Source: an uncultured Actinomycetes bacterium (lineage in GTDB: Bacteria > Actinomycetota > Actinomycetes > S36-B12). Taken from it: DNA of 7,685 nt. Shown here piece after piece: positions 1-5,827 of this stretch. The stretch covers positions 1 through 7,685 of the forward strand of contig CAINGG010000461.1 in the NCBI GenBank assembly GCA_903848435.1. Reading direction: 5' to 3'. The first letter of the stretch is position 1; every line of letters starts with the position of its first letter. The notes below the pieces were generated by a model that was not told where the DNA came from, did no database searches, and saw only the letters and a program-made list of their open reading frames with translations. A program made the translations under genes and the position numbers.

Positions 1-317
1 AAGCGAATGGATTCACCCTGCCCGACGCTCTCACCCTTGCTGATGCGCTCGACGGGGAATCCATAGCGGCTGACGATGTTCTCGATGTCGCTCAGGTCGT
101 CCTCGCGCTCGACGCGGAACGACATGAGGTCGAAGCCGACGCGCGGTGCGTAGCGCAGGCGCAGCGAGTGATGGTCCACCTCGTCCCAGCACTTGAGATA
201 GACCGAGTCCTCATCACGTCCGGACTCGATCATTCCGATGACCTCGGTGTAGTACGCCGTGGCCAGGTCCAGGTCGGTGACCGTGAGGTCGACGTGCGCC
301 AACCGCAGAATTCCCAT
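1..317 (-). CDS. Catechol 2,3-dioxygenase (extradiol), N-terminal part, cut by window edge
   Basis: Extradiol dioxygenase that would open catechol next to its hydroxyls to give 2-hydroxymuconic semialdehyde, the first step of meta-cleavage. Only the first 105 residues are present; the gene continues past the left edge. The protein starts MGILRLAHVDLTVTDLDLA and contains VYLKCWDEVDHHSLRLR and a GFDLMSFRV stretch. This follows the N-terminal VOC domain of XylE/DmpB-type enzymes (compare XylE VYLKAWTEVDKFSVVLR). The iron ligands (two His, one Glu) belong to the C-terminal domain and cannot be checked. The ATG at 315-317 is preceded by a strong GAGGAGG ribosome site at 326-332, which fixes the start. 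The gene is divergent from the operon carrying the lower pathway, which supports catechol or an alkylcatechol as substrate. A related extradiol enzyme for another catechol is possible, because substrate range is not readable from this part. Confidence 0.92.
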   Translation of the reverse strand, partial: MGILRLAHVDLTVTDLDLATAYYTEVIGMIESGRDEDSVYLKCWDEVDHHSLRLRYAPRVGFDLMSFRVEREDDLSDIENIVSRYGFPVERISKGESVGQGESIR

Positions 318-325
318 GCTCGCTG

Positions 326-332
326 CCTCCTC
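326..332 (-). promoter_or_regulatory. Ribosome binding site of the catechol 2,3-dioxygenase gene
   Basis: On the minus strand the sequence reads GAGGAGG, eight bases before the ATG at 317. It is a near-perfect Shine-Dalgarno site and decides this start. Confidence 0.8.
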
Positions 333-351
333 GGGGGGCTGATCTGGGGCG

Positions 352-380
352 AACCTAGGCCCATTGTGTCCCGCATGGAA
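352..380 (-). promoter_or_regulatory. Candidate promoter of the catechol 2,3-dioxygenase gene
   Basis: On the minus strand TTCCAT (380-375) is followed after 17 bases by TAGGTT (357-352). TAGGTT fits the actinobacterial TAnnnT -10 pattern, while the -35 box is weak. Transcription would begin near 345, giving a leader of about 28 bases that contains the ribosome site. One arm of the inverted repeat (366-375) lies between the two boxes. The call rests on spacing and position only. Confidence 0.4.
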
Positions 381-406
381 GGACGACGTTCCCATCTGCG
401 GGACAC
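366..406. promoter_or_regulatory. Inverted-repeat operator in the divergent control region
   Basis: GTGTCCCGCA (366-375) and TGCGGGACAC (397-406) are perfect 10-bp inverted arms separated by 21 bases. Inside them is a second, shorter dyad, GGAA (377-380) and TTCC (389-392), within ATGGAA...TTCCCAT. The inner dyad resembles the TGGAA...TTCCA type of site known for E. coli IclR. The dyads sit between two divergent genes and overlap both candidate promoters, so the region is a likely operator. The IclR-family protein encoded at 1095-1922 is the natural candidate ligand. The 21-base spacer makes a transcription terminator hairpin unlikely, and the arms are not followed by a T-run. Confidence 0.65.
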
Positions 407-417
407 CCTGCTACGGT
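389..417 (+). promoter_or_regulatory. Candidate promoter of the plus-strand operon, probably leaderless
   Basis: TTCCCA (389-394) matches four of six bases of TTGACA. After 17 bases comes TACGGT (412-417), a TAnnnT -10 box. Six bases later is the GTG at 424, so the transcript could start on the start codon itself. The absence of any Shine-Dalgarno sequence before this GTG fits leaderless translation, which is common in actinobacteria. The right arm of the inverted repeat (397-406) lies between the boxes, where a bound repressor would block polymerase. Confidence 0.45.
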
Positions 418-423
418 TCCCCC

Positions 424-1095
424 GTGAATTCGCCCGAGGAGATGCGCCAGGCCATGGCGTCCTACGTGCGCGGCATCCACCACTCGTACCTCGAGGCCTC
501 CTCGACGCTGGCACCTGCCGATCGCGGGCGACTGCCACTTCTCGTGCCTGATGCCATCACGGTTGCGGCTGTCGGCACGCGGGTCTTGCACATCATCGGC
601 ACCGCCGAACGACTCCCTGCCCCCCAGGGGCCCGAAGTTGAAGTGAGTGAATCCCTTGACGACCTGAGGTGGACGCTGCGTTTCTTCGACCCCGTCGTCA
701 TCCCTGCACTGGGACTCATCGACGAAACGTCAGGACCTGATCAGCAGGAGGTGCGCCGAGTTCTCGGCATCCGCACAGTGCTCTATCACCTGGCGGTGCC
801 TCCGGGTGCCAACCTGACTGAGCACCACGCCACGCATGCCGGCACGGGACTTGCCCATTCGCATGCGGCAGCCGCGCGCGACTTCGATGCCATTCGCGCG
901 TACGCACCGCAGCGAAGTGCGCTCATCGACGAGATGCAGGGAGCAGCCGTGGCCGGACTCGATCGAGCTCAGATCCTGCTCGCTCAGGCCATCGCGCCCG
1001 GCGTCGAGGGCCTACGGCTCGATCCACCCACGGAGTCGACCGAGGCTCGCCGAGCGCTTCTTGCGGCGGTCCGACCGGCACGGACGGGGCCGTGA
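424..1095 (+). CDS. Unrecognised protein with a histidine cluster, first gene of the meta-cleavage operon
   Basis: I do not recognise this 223-residue protein and assign no function. It looks soluble, with no signal peptide or membrane segment. The most distinctive part is a histidine cluster near residues 133-147 (EHHATHAGTGLAHSH, with H134, H135, H138, H145 and H147), which could bind a metal or a catechol-like ligand. A hydrophobic region rich in Pro and Leu (about residues 83-97) precedes it and a helical Ala-rich C-terminus follows. The chosen start is GTG 424, six bases after a -10-like box. ATG 442 or 454 are alternatives, and a TTG at 364 would extend the frame through the operator and is unlikely. 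The stop codon overlaps the start of the regulator gene (TGATG at 1093-1097), so the two are probably translationally coupled. Being first in the operon next to an IclR gene suggests a pathway-related role, but that is inference. Confidence 0.75.
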   Translation: MNSPEEMRQAMASYVRGIHHSYLEASSTLAPADRGRLPLLVPDAITVAAVGTRVLHIIGTAERLPAPQGPEVEVSESLDDLRWTLRFFDPVVIPALGLIDETSGPDQQEVRRVLGIRTVLYHLAVPPGANLTEHHATHAGTGLAHSHAAAARDFDAIRAYAPQRSALIDEMQGAAVAGLDRAQILLAQAIAPGVEGLRLDPPTESTEARRALLAAVRPARTGP

Positions 1096-1922
1096 TGGCA
1101 GACGAGACGCCTTCCCGCCGAGCCCACTCCACGCTCTCGAGCGTGCGCAATGCCGCACGCCTGCTCAAGGAGTTCGGGCACGGCGACCGTGAGATCGGCG
1201 TGACCGAGCTCTCGCGCCGACTCGGCATTGGCAAGAGCACCGCGCATCGCCTGCTCAGCACCTTGGCAGACGAGAAGCTGCTCGAACAGGATGCGCAGAC
1301 CGGCGCCTACCGCCTCGGCCTGGCGATGTACGAGCTCGGTGCATCCGTCACGAGCCATATGGATTTGCATGAAGCGTCCTCCCCCGTGGTCGACCAACTC
1401 CGCAACGCGACGCGCGAGACCGTGCAGGTGGCCGTGCTCGACGGGCGCGAGGTCGTTTACGTCGAACGTCGTGAGAGCCCGCAGACGCTCCGTCTCTTCG
1501 GCCGCGTCGGTCACCGTAATGAGGCGCATTGCACGAGCACCGGCAAGCTCTTGCTTGCCTACCTGTCGGATGCCGAACTCCAGGCGACGCTGCGCGGCTG
1601 GAAACTCAGTCGCAAGACGCCCTACACGATCACCGACCCCCGGGCGCTACTCACGAACCTCGAGGTCATCCGGCGCCAGGGATGGGCCGAGAACGTAAGC
1701 GAATCCGAGCTCGGGGTCGCATCGATCTCGGCACCCATCCGCAATAGCCTCGGCGAGGTCATTGCCGCCGTGTCCGTCGCCGGACCCGTTCAGCGGCTCG
1801 GCAACGACTCCCTGAGACGCTTTGCCCGGCCTGTCGTCGAAGCAGGCATGGCCATCAGCCGCCGCCTGGGCTACCGCGATCCGCGGGCCGGGCGCAGCCT
1901 CACGAGAGAGGGATCGTCGTGA
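1095..1922 (+). CDS. IclR-family transcriptional regulator
   Basis: Full-length (275 residues) IclR-type regulator, probably controlling the catechol pathway. The N-terminal winged helix-turn-helix spans about residues 13-80, with the helix-turn-helix VTELSRRLGIGKSTAHRLLS at 36-55 and the wing at GAYRLGLAMYELG. The C-terminal effector domain covers about 90-260 and has typical motifs: ETVQVAVLDGREVVYVER, HCTSTGKLLLAYL and the GVASISAPIRN segment with following VSVAGP. IclR proteins usually bind aromatic acids or pathway intermediates and act on a neighbouring divergent promoter, and the inverted repeat at 366-406 is the likely site. ATG 1095 is chosen; GTG 1092 adds one residue and cannot be excluded. 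A GGACGGGG stretch just upstream may serve as ribosome site. The 3' end overlaps the hydratase gene by GTGA. The ligand, and whether it represses or activates, cannot be read from the sequence. Confidence 0.93.
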   Translation: MADETPSRRAHSTLSSVRNAARLLKEFGHGDREIGVTELSRRLGIGKSTAHRLLSTLADEKLLEQDAQTGAYRLGLAMYELGASVTSHMDLHEASSPVVDQLRNATRETVQVAVLDGREVVYVERRESPQTLRLFGRVGHRNEAHCTSTGKLLLAYLSDAELQATLRGWKLSRKTPYTITDPRALLTNLEVIRRQGWAENVSESELGVASISAPIRNSLGEVIAAVSVAGPVQRLGNDSLRRFARPVVEAGMAISRRLGYRDPRAGRSLTREGSS

Positions 1923-2710
1923 CTCGACCTACCCCTGCGGACATCACGGCGATGTCCGAGGCGTTGCTGACTGCCCGACGCGACCGGCAGGCCATCCCGC
2001 CGCTCACGCAGCGCTTTCCCGACATGACGGTCGAGGACGCCTACGCCGTGCAGCAAGGACTCGTCGCCGGACTGCTGGCCGACGGTGACTCCATCATCGG
2101 CTACAAGCTCGGGCTCACCAGCCGGCCAATGCAGGAAATGCTCGGCGTCAACCAGCCCGACTACGCCCCGGTGCTCGGGTCGACCGTCTACGCCGACGGC
2201 GGCGAAGTACCCGCTGACCACTACATCGCGCCTCGCATGGAGGCAGAGATCTGCGTCGTCCTCGATGCGCCGCTGTCCGGTCCACACTGCACCGCGGCGG
2301 AGGCCTGGGCGGCCACGCGTGGCCTCGTTGCCGCCCTGGAAATCGTGGACAGTCGCATCGCCGACTGGAAGATCTCGCTGGCCGACACGATCTCGGACCT
2401 CGCCTCCAACGGTGCCGTCGCGTTCGGCAGTCGCGTGGTGCCCCTGGGCGACTTCGATCCGGCACTCATCGGCATGGTCTTCACGCGGGGTGGTGACCTC
2501 GTCGCCACCGGCGCAGGCGCGGCCGCTCTCGGGGGTCCTATCGACGCGGTCGCCTGGCTGGCCAACACCCTCCATCCCCTCGGGGTCACGCTCCCAGCCG
2601 GAGCCATCATCATGACCGGCGCGCTCCATGCGGCAGTTCCCTTTGCAGCCGGCGACATCTTCCGAGCGGACTTCGATCGCCTCGGCCCCATCACCTTGCG
2701 AATCACCTGA
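1919..2710 (+). CDS. 2-hydroxypenta-2,4-dienoate hydratase (2-oxopent-4-enoate hydratase)
   Basis: Adds water to 2-hydroxypenta-2,4-dienoate to give 4-hydroxy-2-oxovalerate. The 263-residue length is normal for the DmpE/XylJ/MhpD family. Visible landmarks are GYKLGLTS (K63), the metal-binding pair in RMEAEI (E108 and E110), the third acidic position in AALEIVDSRIADW (E141), and the C-terminal IIMTGALHAAVPFAAGD. The SRIADW segment resembles MhpD SRIRDW and is unlike the SRY form of the decarboxylases, which separates this gene from its paralogue at 4664. The GTG start overlaps the regulator stop by four bases (GTGA, 1919-1922) and is preceded by GAGAGAGGGA at 1904-1913. The gene sits directly before the dehydrogenase and aldolase, as dmpE does. 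In family enzymes a divalent metal is held by the three acidic residues, and all three are present here. Confidence 0.9.
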   Translation: MTRPTPADITAMSEALLTARRDRQAIPPLTQRFPDMTVEDAYAVQQGLVAGLLADGDSIIGYKLGLTSRPMQEMLGVNQPDYAPVLGSTVYADGGEVPADHYIAPRMEAEICVVLDAPLSGPHCTAAEAWAATRGLVAALEIVDSRIADWKISLADTISDLASNGAVAFGSRVVPLGDFDPALIGMVFTRGGDLVATGAGAAALGGPIDAVAWLANTLHPLGVTLPAGAIIMTGALHAAVPFAAGDIFRADFDRLGPITLRIT

Positions 2711-2724
2711 GCCGAAAGGACACC

Positions 2725-3636
2725 ATGACCCTTAACTGCGCCATCGTCGGTTCGGGCAACATCGGCACCGACTTGATGATCAAGATGCTGCGGAGCGACA
2801 AGCTCGCCGTGGGTGCCCTCGTCGGTATCGACCCTGATTCCGAGGGGCTCGCGCGTGCCAAGCAACTGGGGGTCGTCGCCTCGCACGAGGGGCCGGACTG
2901 GATCCTCGACCACGCGGGCGATTTCGACCTGGTCTTCGACGCTACGAGCGCCTACGTTCACGTGCGCTACCACAAGAAGTACGAAGAGGCAGGGCTCACC
3001 GCGATCGACCTCACGCCTGCTGCACGCGGCCCCAAGGTGATCGCCGCGGTGAACCTCACCGAGCACCTGGACGCGCCCAACATCAACATGGTCACCTGCG
3101 GAGGCCAGGCCACGACGCCGATGGCCTATGCGATTCGACGGGCAGTCGACCGGCTCCCCTACTGCGAGATGGTCTCGACCGTGTCGTCCAAGTCGGCCGG
3201 CCCGGGCACCCGCCAGAACATCGACGAGTTCACCAAGACCACGTCCACCGCTCTGCGCGAGATCGGCGGTGCGGAGACGAGCAAGGCCATCATCATTCTC
3301 AACCCTGCCGAGCCGCCGATCATCATGCGCAACACAGTGTTTGGCGCGCTGCCAGAGGGCACCGACCACGACGCCGTTCTTGAGTCTGTGTACGACATGG
3401 AAAAGACGGTCGCGGCCTACGTACCCGGCTACCGGCTCAAGAACCAGCCGGTGATCGAGGAAGGCCCCTACAACACCCCAGGCGGCGTCGTGCCGCACCG
3501 TGTCGTCGTGCTCCTGGAAGTGGAAGGGGCCGGAGACTTCCTGCCTACGTACGCCGGCAACCTCGACATCATGACGGCGGCCGCCATGCGCGTCGGCGAG
3601 GCGATTGCCGATCACCGCGAGGAGGCCTCCGCATGA
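2725..3636 (+). CDS. Acetaldehyde dehydrogenase, CoA-acylating
   Basis: Converts the acetaldehyde released by the aldolase to acetyl-CoA with NAD+ and CoA. The 303-residue protein matches DmpF/MhpF/BphJ in length and order of motifs. The nucleotide-binding loop is AIVGSGNIGTDLMIKMLR at the N-terminus. The catalytic Cys is C125 in NMVTCGGQATTPMAYAI, and STVSSKSAGPGTRQNIDEFT follows in the catalytic domain. In this family the enzyme forms a complex with the aldolase and receives acetaldehyde through an internal channel, and the adjacent overlapping aldolase gene fits that. The ATG is preceded by GAAAGGA (2714-2720). A 14-base gap separates it from the hydratase gene, and ATGA (3633-3636) joins it to the aldolase gene. 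No key residue is missing. Confidence in function is high; propanal could be an additional substrate if alkylcatechols are used. Confidence 0.96.
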   Translation: MTLNCAIVGSGNIGTDLMIKMLRSDKLAVGALVGIDPDSEGLARAKQLGVVASHEGPDWILDHAGDFDLVFDATSAYVHVRYHKKYEEAGLTAIDLTPAARGPKVIAAVNLTEHLDAPNINMVTCGGQATTPMAYAIRRAVDRLPYCEMVSTVSSKSAGPGTRQNIDEFTKTTSTALREIGGAETSKAIIILNPAEPPIIMRNTVFGALPEGTDHDAVLESVYDMEKTVAAYVPGYRLKNQPVIEEGPYNTPGGVVPHRVVVLLEVEGAGDFLPTYAGNLDIMTAAAMRVGEAIADHREEASA

Positions 3637-4667
3637 GCACCAAGACCACCGACTACCGACTCATCGACTCGACCCTGCGCGATGGCTCCCATGCCATCTC
3701 GCACCAGTACTACGCCGAGGATGTCATCCGCATCGTCGCTGGGCTGGATGCCGCGGGCGTGCAGGTCATCGAGATCGCCCACGGCGATGGGCTCGGCGGC
3801 TCCAGCTTCAACTACGGCTTCTCCGCTGTGCCCGAGAAGGAGCTCATCGCCAAGGCCTGCGAGACCGCGCAGCAGGCACGGATCGCCTGCCTCATGCTCC
3901 CCGGGATCGGCCTGGCCGACGACTTGCGCGAGGTACGCGAGCTGGGCGTCTCGGTCGCTCGCATCGCCGTGCACTGCACCGAAGCCGACATCACCGAGCA
4001 GCACATCAAGGTGGCTAAGGGCTTGGGCATGGAGACCATCGGCTTCTTGATGATGGCTCACATGAACTCCCCCGAGGGCCTGGTCGAGCAGGCTTTGCTC
4101 CTGCAGTCCTATGGCGCCGACACCATCTACATCGCCGATTCGGCCGGCGCGATGACTGTCGACGATGTGCGCCGGCGTGTGAGCGCACTCGTGAAGGCCC
4201 TCGACGTACCCCTGGGCGTGCATGCGCACAACAACCTGTCCATGGCCGTGGCGAACTCCATCGCCGCCTACGAGGAAGGCGCCAAGAACCTTGACGGCAC
4301 CTCCGCGGGCCTTGGCGCGGGAGCGGGAAATTGCCCCACCGAGATCCTCGCGGCTGTGTCCACCAAGTACGGCATCGAGACGGGCGTCGATCCACTCGCC
4401 CTCATGGATGTCGCCGAGGACGTCGTGCGCCCGATCATGCCGCGGCAGCAGGTGATCGATCGCGCGGGCCTGCTGCTCGGCTACGCGGGTGTCTACGGCT
4501 CGTTCCTGCTCCACGCGGAACGCGCCGCCGAGCGCTACGGAGTGCCCCAGTCGGAGATCCTTCTCGAGCTCGGCCGTCGACAGGTCGTCGGCGGCCAGGA
4601 GGACATGATCATCGACGTGGCCCTGGAGCTCGCACGCAAGCACGCCGAGCAGGAGGTGACGGGGTGA
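3633..4667 (+). CDS. 4-hydroxy-2-oxovalerate aldolase
   Basis: Cleaves 4-hydroxy-2-oxovalerate into pyruvate and acetaldehyde and hands the aldehyde to the dehydrogenase encoded just upstream. The 344-residue length is normal for DmpG/MhpE/BphI. The HMGL-like TIM-barrel signature LIDSTLRDGSHAISHQ carries R16, D17 and H20. The metal-binding HxH is H197/H199 in GVHAHNNLSMAVANSI. GYAGVYGSFLLH carries Y288, which corresponds to the active-site Tyr of DmpG. The C-terminal region GRRQVVGGQEDMIIDVA is also family-typical. The start is well supported by GAGGAGG at 3619-3625 and overlaps the preceding stop by ATGA. The gene ends in GTGA, overlapping the decarboxylase start. All expected catalytic residues are seen. 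Confidence 0.97.
   Translation: MSTKTTDYRLIDSTLRDGSHAISHQYYAEDVIRIVAGLDAAGVQVIEIAHGDGLGGSSFNYGFSAVPEKELIAKACETAQQARIACLMLPGIGLADDLREVRELGVSVARIAVHCTEADITEQHIKVAKGLGMETIGFLMMAHMNSPEGLVEQALLLQSYGADTIYIADSAGAMTVDDVRRRVSALVKALDVPLGVHAHNNLSMAVANSIAAYEEGAKNLDGTSAGLGAGAGNCPTEILAAVSTKYGIETGVDPLALMDVAEDVVRPIMPRQQVIDRAGLLLGYAGVYGSFLLHAERAAERYGVPQSEILLELGRRQVVGGQEDMIIDVALELARKHAEQEVTG
4651..4659 (+). promoter_or_regulatory. Ribosome binding site deciding the decarboxylase start
   Basis: AGGAGGTGA is a full match to the anti-Shine-Dalgarno end of 16S rRNA. Its GGAGG core ends seven bases before GTG 4664. It picks this start among several upstream in-frame candidates, and it lies inside the aldolase gene. 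Confidence 0.75.
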
Positions 4668-5446
4668 CCATCCTCGACCAGGACGCCGCGGTTGCGCGAC
4701 TGACGACCGCGGTGCGCGAGCGCACGGCGACGACACCGCTCACGGACGACTACGGACCCTTCGACATCCCCACCGCCTACGACCTGCAGGCGCTCGTCAT
4801 TGCCGATCGCATCGACCAGGGCCATCGCGTCATCGGTGCCAAGTTGGGTCTTACCAGCGAGGCCAAGCAGAAGCAGATGAAGGTCAACGAGCCCCTCTAC
4901 GGGTGGCTCACCAGCGATATGAGGATCGAGCCGGGTGCAGCCCTCGTCATCGATCAGTTCATCCAGCCGCGCGTCGAGGCCGAGATCGCCTTCCTCATCG
5001 GGGACGACCTCGAGGGCGACGACATCGGGGCGGCCGACGTGCTCGCGGCTACGGCGGCCGTCATGCCGGCCATCGACGTTCTCGACTCACGCTATGCCGG
5101 CTACTCCTTCACCCTGCCCGACGTCGTGGCCGACAATTCCTCGTCCGCCGGGTTCATCACCGGTCCCACGCTCGTGGATCCCACGGGCATCGACCTGCGA
5201 TTGGTCGGGGTCGTGCTCGAGGTCAACGGCCAGGTCGTCGCCACGGCCGCAGGCGCAGCCGTCCTGGGGCATCCGGCATCCGCCATCGCCTGGTTGGTGC
5301 GCGCGCTCGCCCGACGCGGCGAGGGACTCGAAGCGGGCATGACAGTGCTCTCGGGTGCCTGCACCGCCGCATTCGCGGTCTCCCCCGGAGACACGGTCGT
5401 TGCTCGCGTAGACCGTCTCGGGACCGTCGAAGTCGCCTGCCGGTGA
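4664..5446 (+). CDS. 4-oxalocrotonate decarboxylase (2-oxo-3-hexenedioate decarboxylase)
   Basis: Decarboxylates 2-oxo-3-hexenedioate to 2-hydroxypenta-2,4-dienoate, releasing CO2; in related systems it works in a complex with the hydratase. The 260-residue protein is a paralogue of the hydratase at 1919 but has the decarboxylase-type features of XylI/DmpH: DSRYAGYSFTLPDVVADNSS followed by FITG (compare XylI DSRYENFKFDLISVVADNAS), GAGAAVLGHP-like TAAGAAVLGHPASAIAWL, and SGACTAAFAVSPGD. K60 lies in AKLGLTS, and E105/E107 in RVEAEIAF are the metal-binding pair. The third acidic position, Glu in most relatives, is Asp here (D138 in PAIDVLDSRY). GTG 4664 is preceded by a perfect AGGAGGTGA (4651-4659), which fixes the start although the open frame extends far upstream. 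It follows the aldolase as dmpH does. Its presence implies the dehydrogenase branch of meta-cleavage. Confidence 0.88.
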   Translation: MTILDQDAAVARLTTAVRERTATTPLTDDYGPFDIPTAYDLQALVIADRIDQGHRVIGAKLGLTSEAKQKQMKVNEPLYGWLTSDMRIEPGAALVIDQFIQPRVEAEIAFLIGDDLEGDDIGAADVLAATAAVMPAIDVLDSRYAGYSFTLPDVVADNSSSAGFITGPTLVDPTGIDLRLVGVVLEVNGQVVATAAGAAVLGHPASAIAWLVRALARRGEGLEAGMTVLSGACTAAFAVSPGDTVVARVDRLGTVEVACR

Positions 5447-5452
5447 CAGCTG

Positions 5453-5827
5453 ATGCCTGACTGGACGCCAACCTTCGCGGTCGATGACCTCGCAGTTCCG
5501 CGACGCTTCGAGCACGGCGGTCGCGCCGTGCTCGTCGCCATGGTCGACGGCCGACCGCACGCCGTCGCCGACGCCTGCCTGCATAAGGGCGTGTCGCTGG
5601 AGGGCGGGGTGTGCAAAGACGGCGTCGTCACATGCCCATCCCATTGGTGGCGCTATGACCTGCGCGACGGTGCACTCCAGGGGTCTCCCGGCGAGTACCT
5701 CGACTCCTATCCTTGCCGCATCGCGGATGGGATCGTCGAAGTGCAGATGCCGGAAGCTGCTCCCGCGCTCTCCCTGCGAGAGCAATTGCTTGCCCATGCC
5801 CGCAGTGGAAGGTCCACGGATGCCTGA
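5453..5827 (+). CDS. Rieske-type [2Fe-2S] ferredoxin
   Basis: Small soluble electron carrier of 124 residues with a complete Rieske cluster site: C42-x-H44 in ACLHKGVSLEGG and C61-x2-H64 in CPSHWWRYDL, 16 residues between the two motifs. This fits the ferredoxin components of ring-hydroxylating dioxygenases (BphA3-like), with a C-terminal tail of about 15-20 residues (SLREQLLAHAR) beyond the usual domain. No oxygenase or reductase gene lies in the window. It may therefore serve an oxygenase encoded elsewhere, or keep the catechol dioxygenase iron reduced, as the plant-type ferredoxin XylT does for XylE. The second role is inference. The gene starts six bases after the decarboxylase stop with no clear Shine-Dalgarno site, and its end overlaps the carbonic anhydrase gene by eight bases, so it is part of the operon. 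Confidence 0.9.
   Translation: MPDWTPTFAVDDLAVPRRFEHGGRAVLVAMVDGRPHAVADACLHKGVSLEGGVCKDGVVTCPSHWWRYDLRDGALQGSPGEYLDSYPCRIADGIVEVQMPEAAPALSLREQLLAHARSGRSTDA

Noticed and set aside
366..406. The inverted repeat as a transcription terminator
   Set aside because: The arms are separated by 21 bases and not followed by a T-run, and both flanking genes point away from it. An operator is the better reading.
364..423. TTG-started extension of the His-rich protein
   Set aside because: The extension would run through the inverted repeat and promoter boxes and has no ribosome site. GTG 424 fits the -10 box spacing better.
2221..3615. 464-codon open frame on the minus strand
   Set aside because: It lies fully opposite the hydratase and acetaldehyde dehydrogenase genes, whose motifs are complete. 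Its translation is Arg/His/Gly-rich with no recognisable domain, as expected for antisense frames in GC-rich DNA.
4331..4663. N-terminal extension of the decarboxylase frame
   Set aside because: The frame is open upstream, but it overlaps the aldolase gene and reads as low-complexity Arg/Gly-rich sequence. The perfect AGGAGGTGA at 4651-4659 marks GTG 4664 as the start.
3612..4736. 374-codon open frame on the minus strand
   Set aside because: It is antisense to the aldolase gene, which has all catalytic residues. The composition is typical of a GC-driven shadow frame and no protein family is visible.
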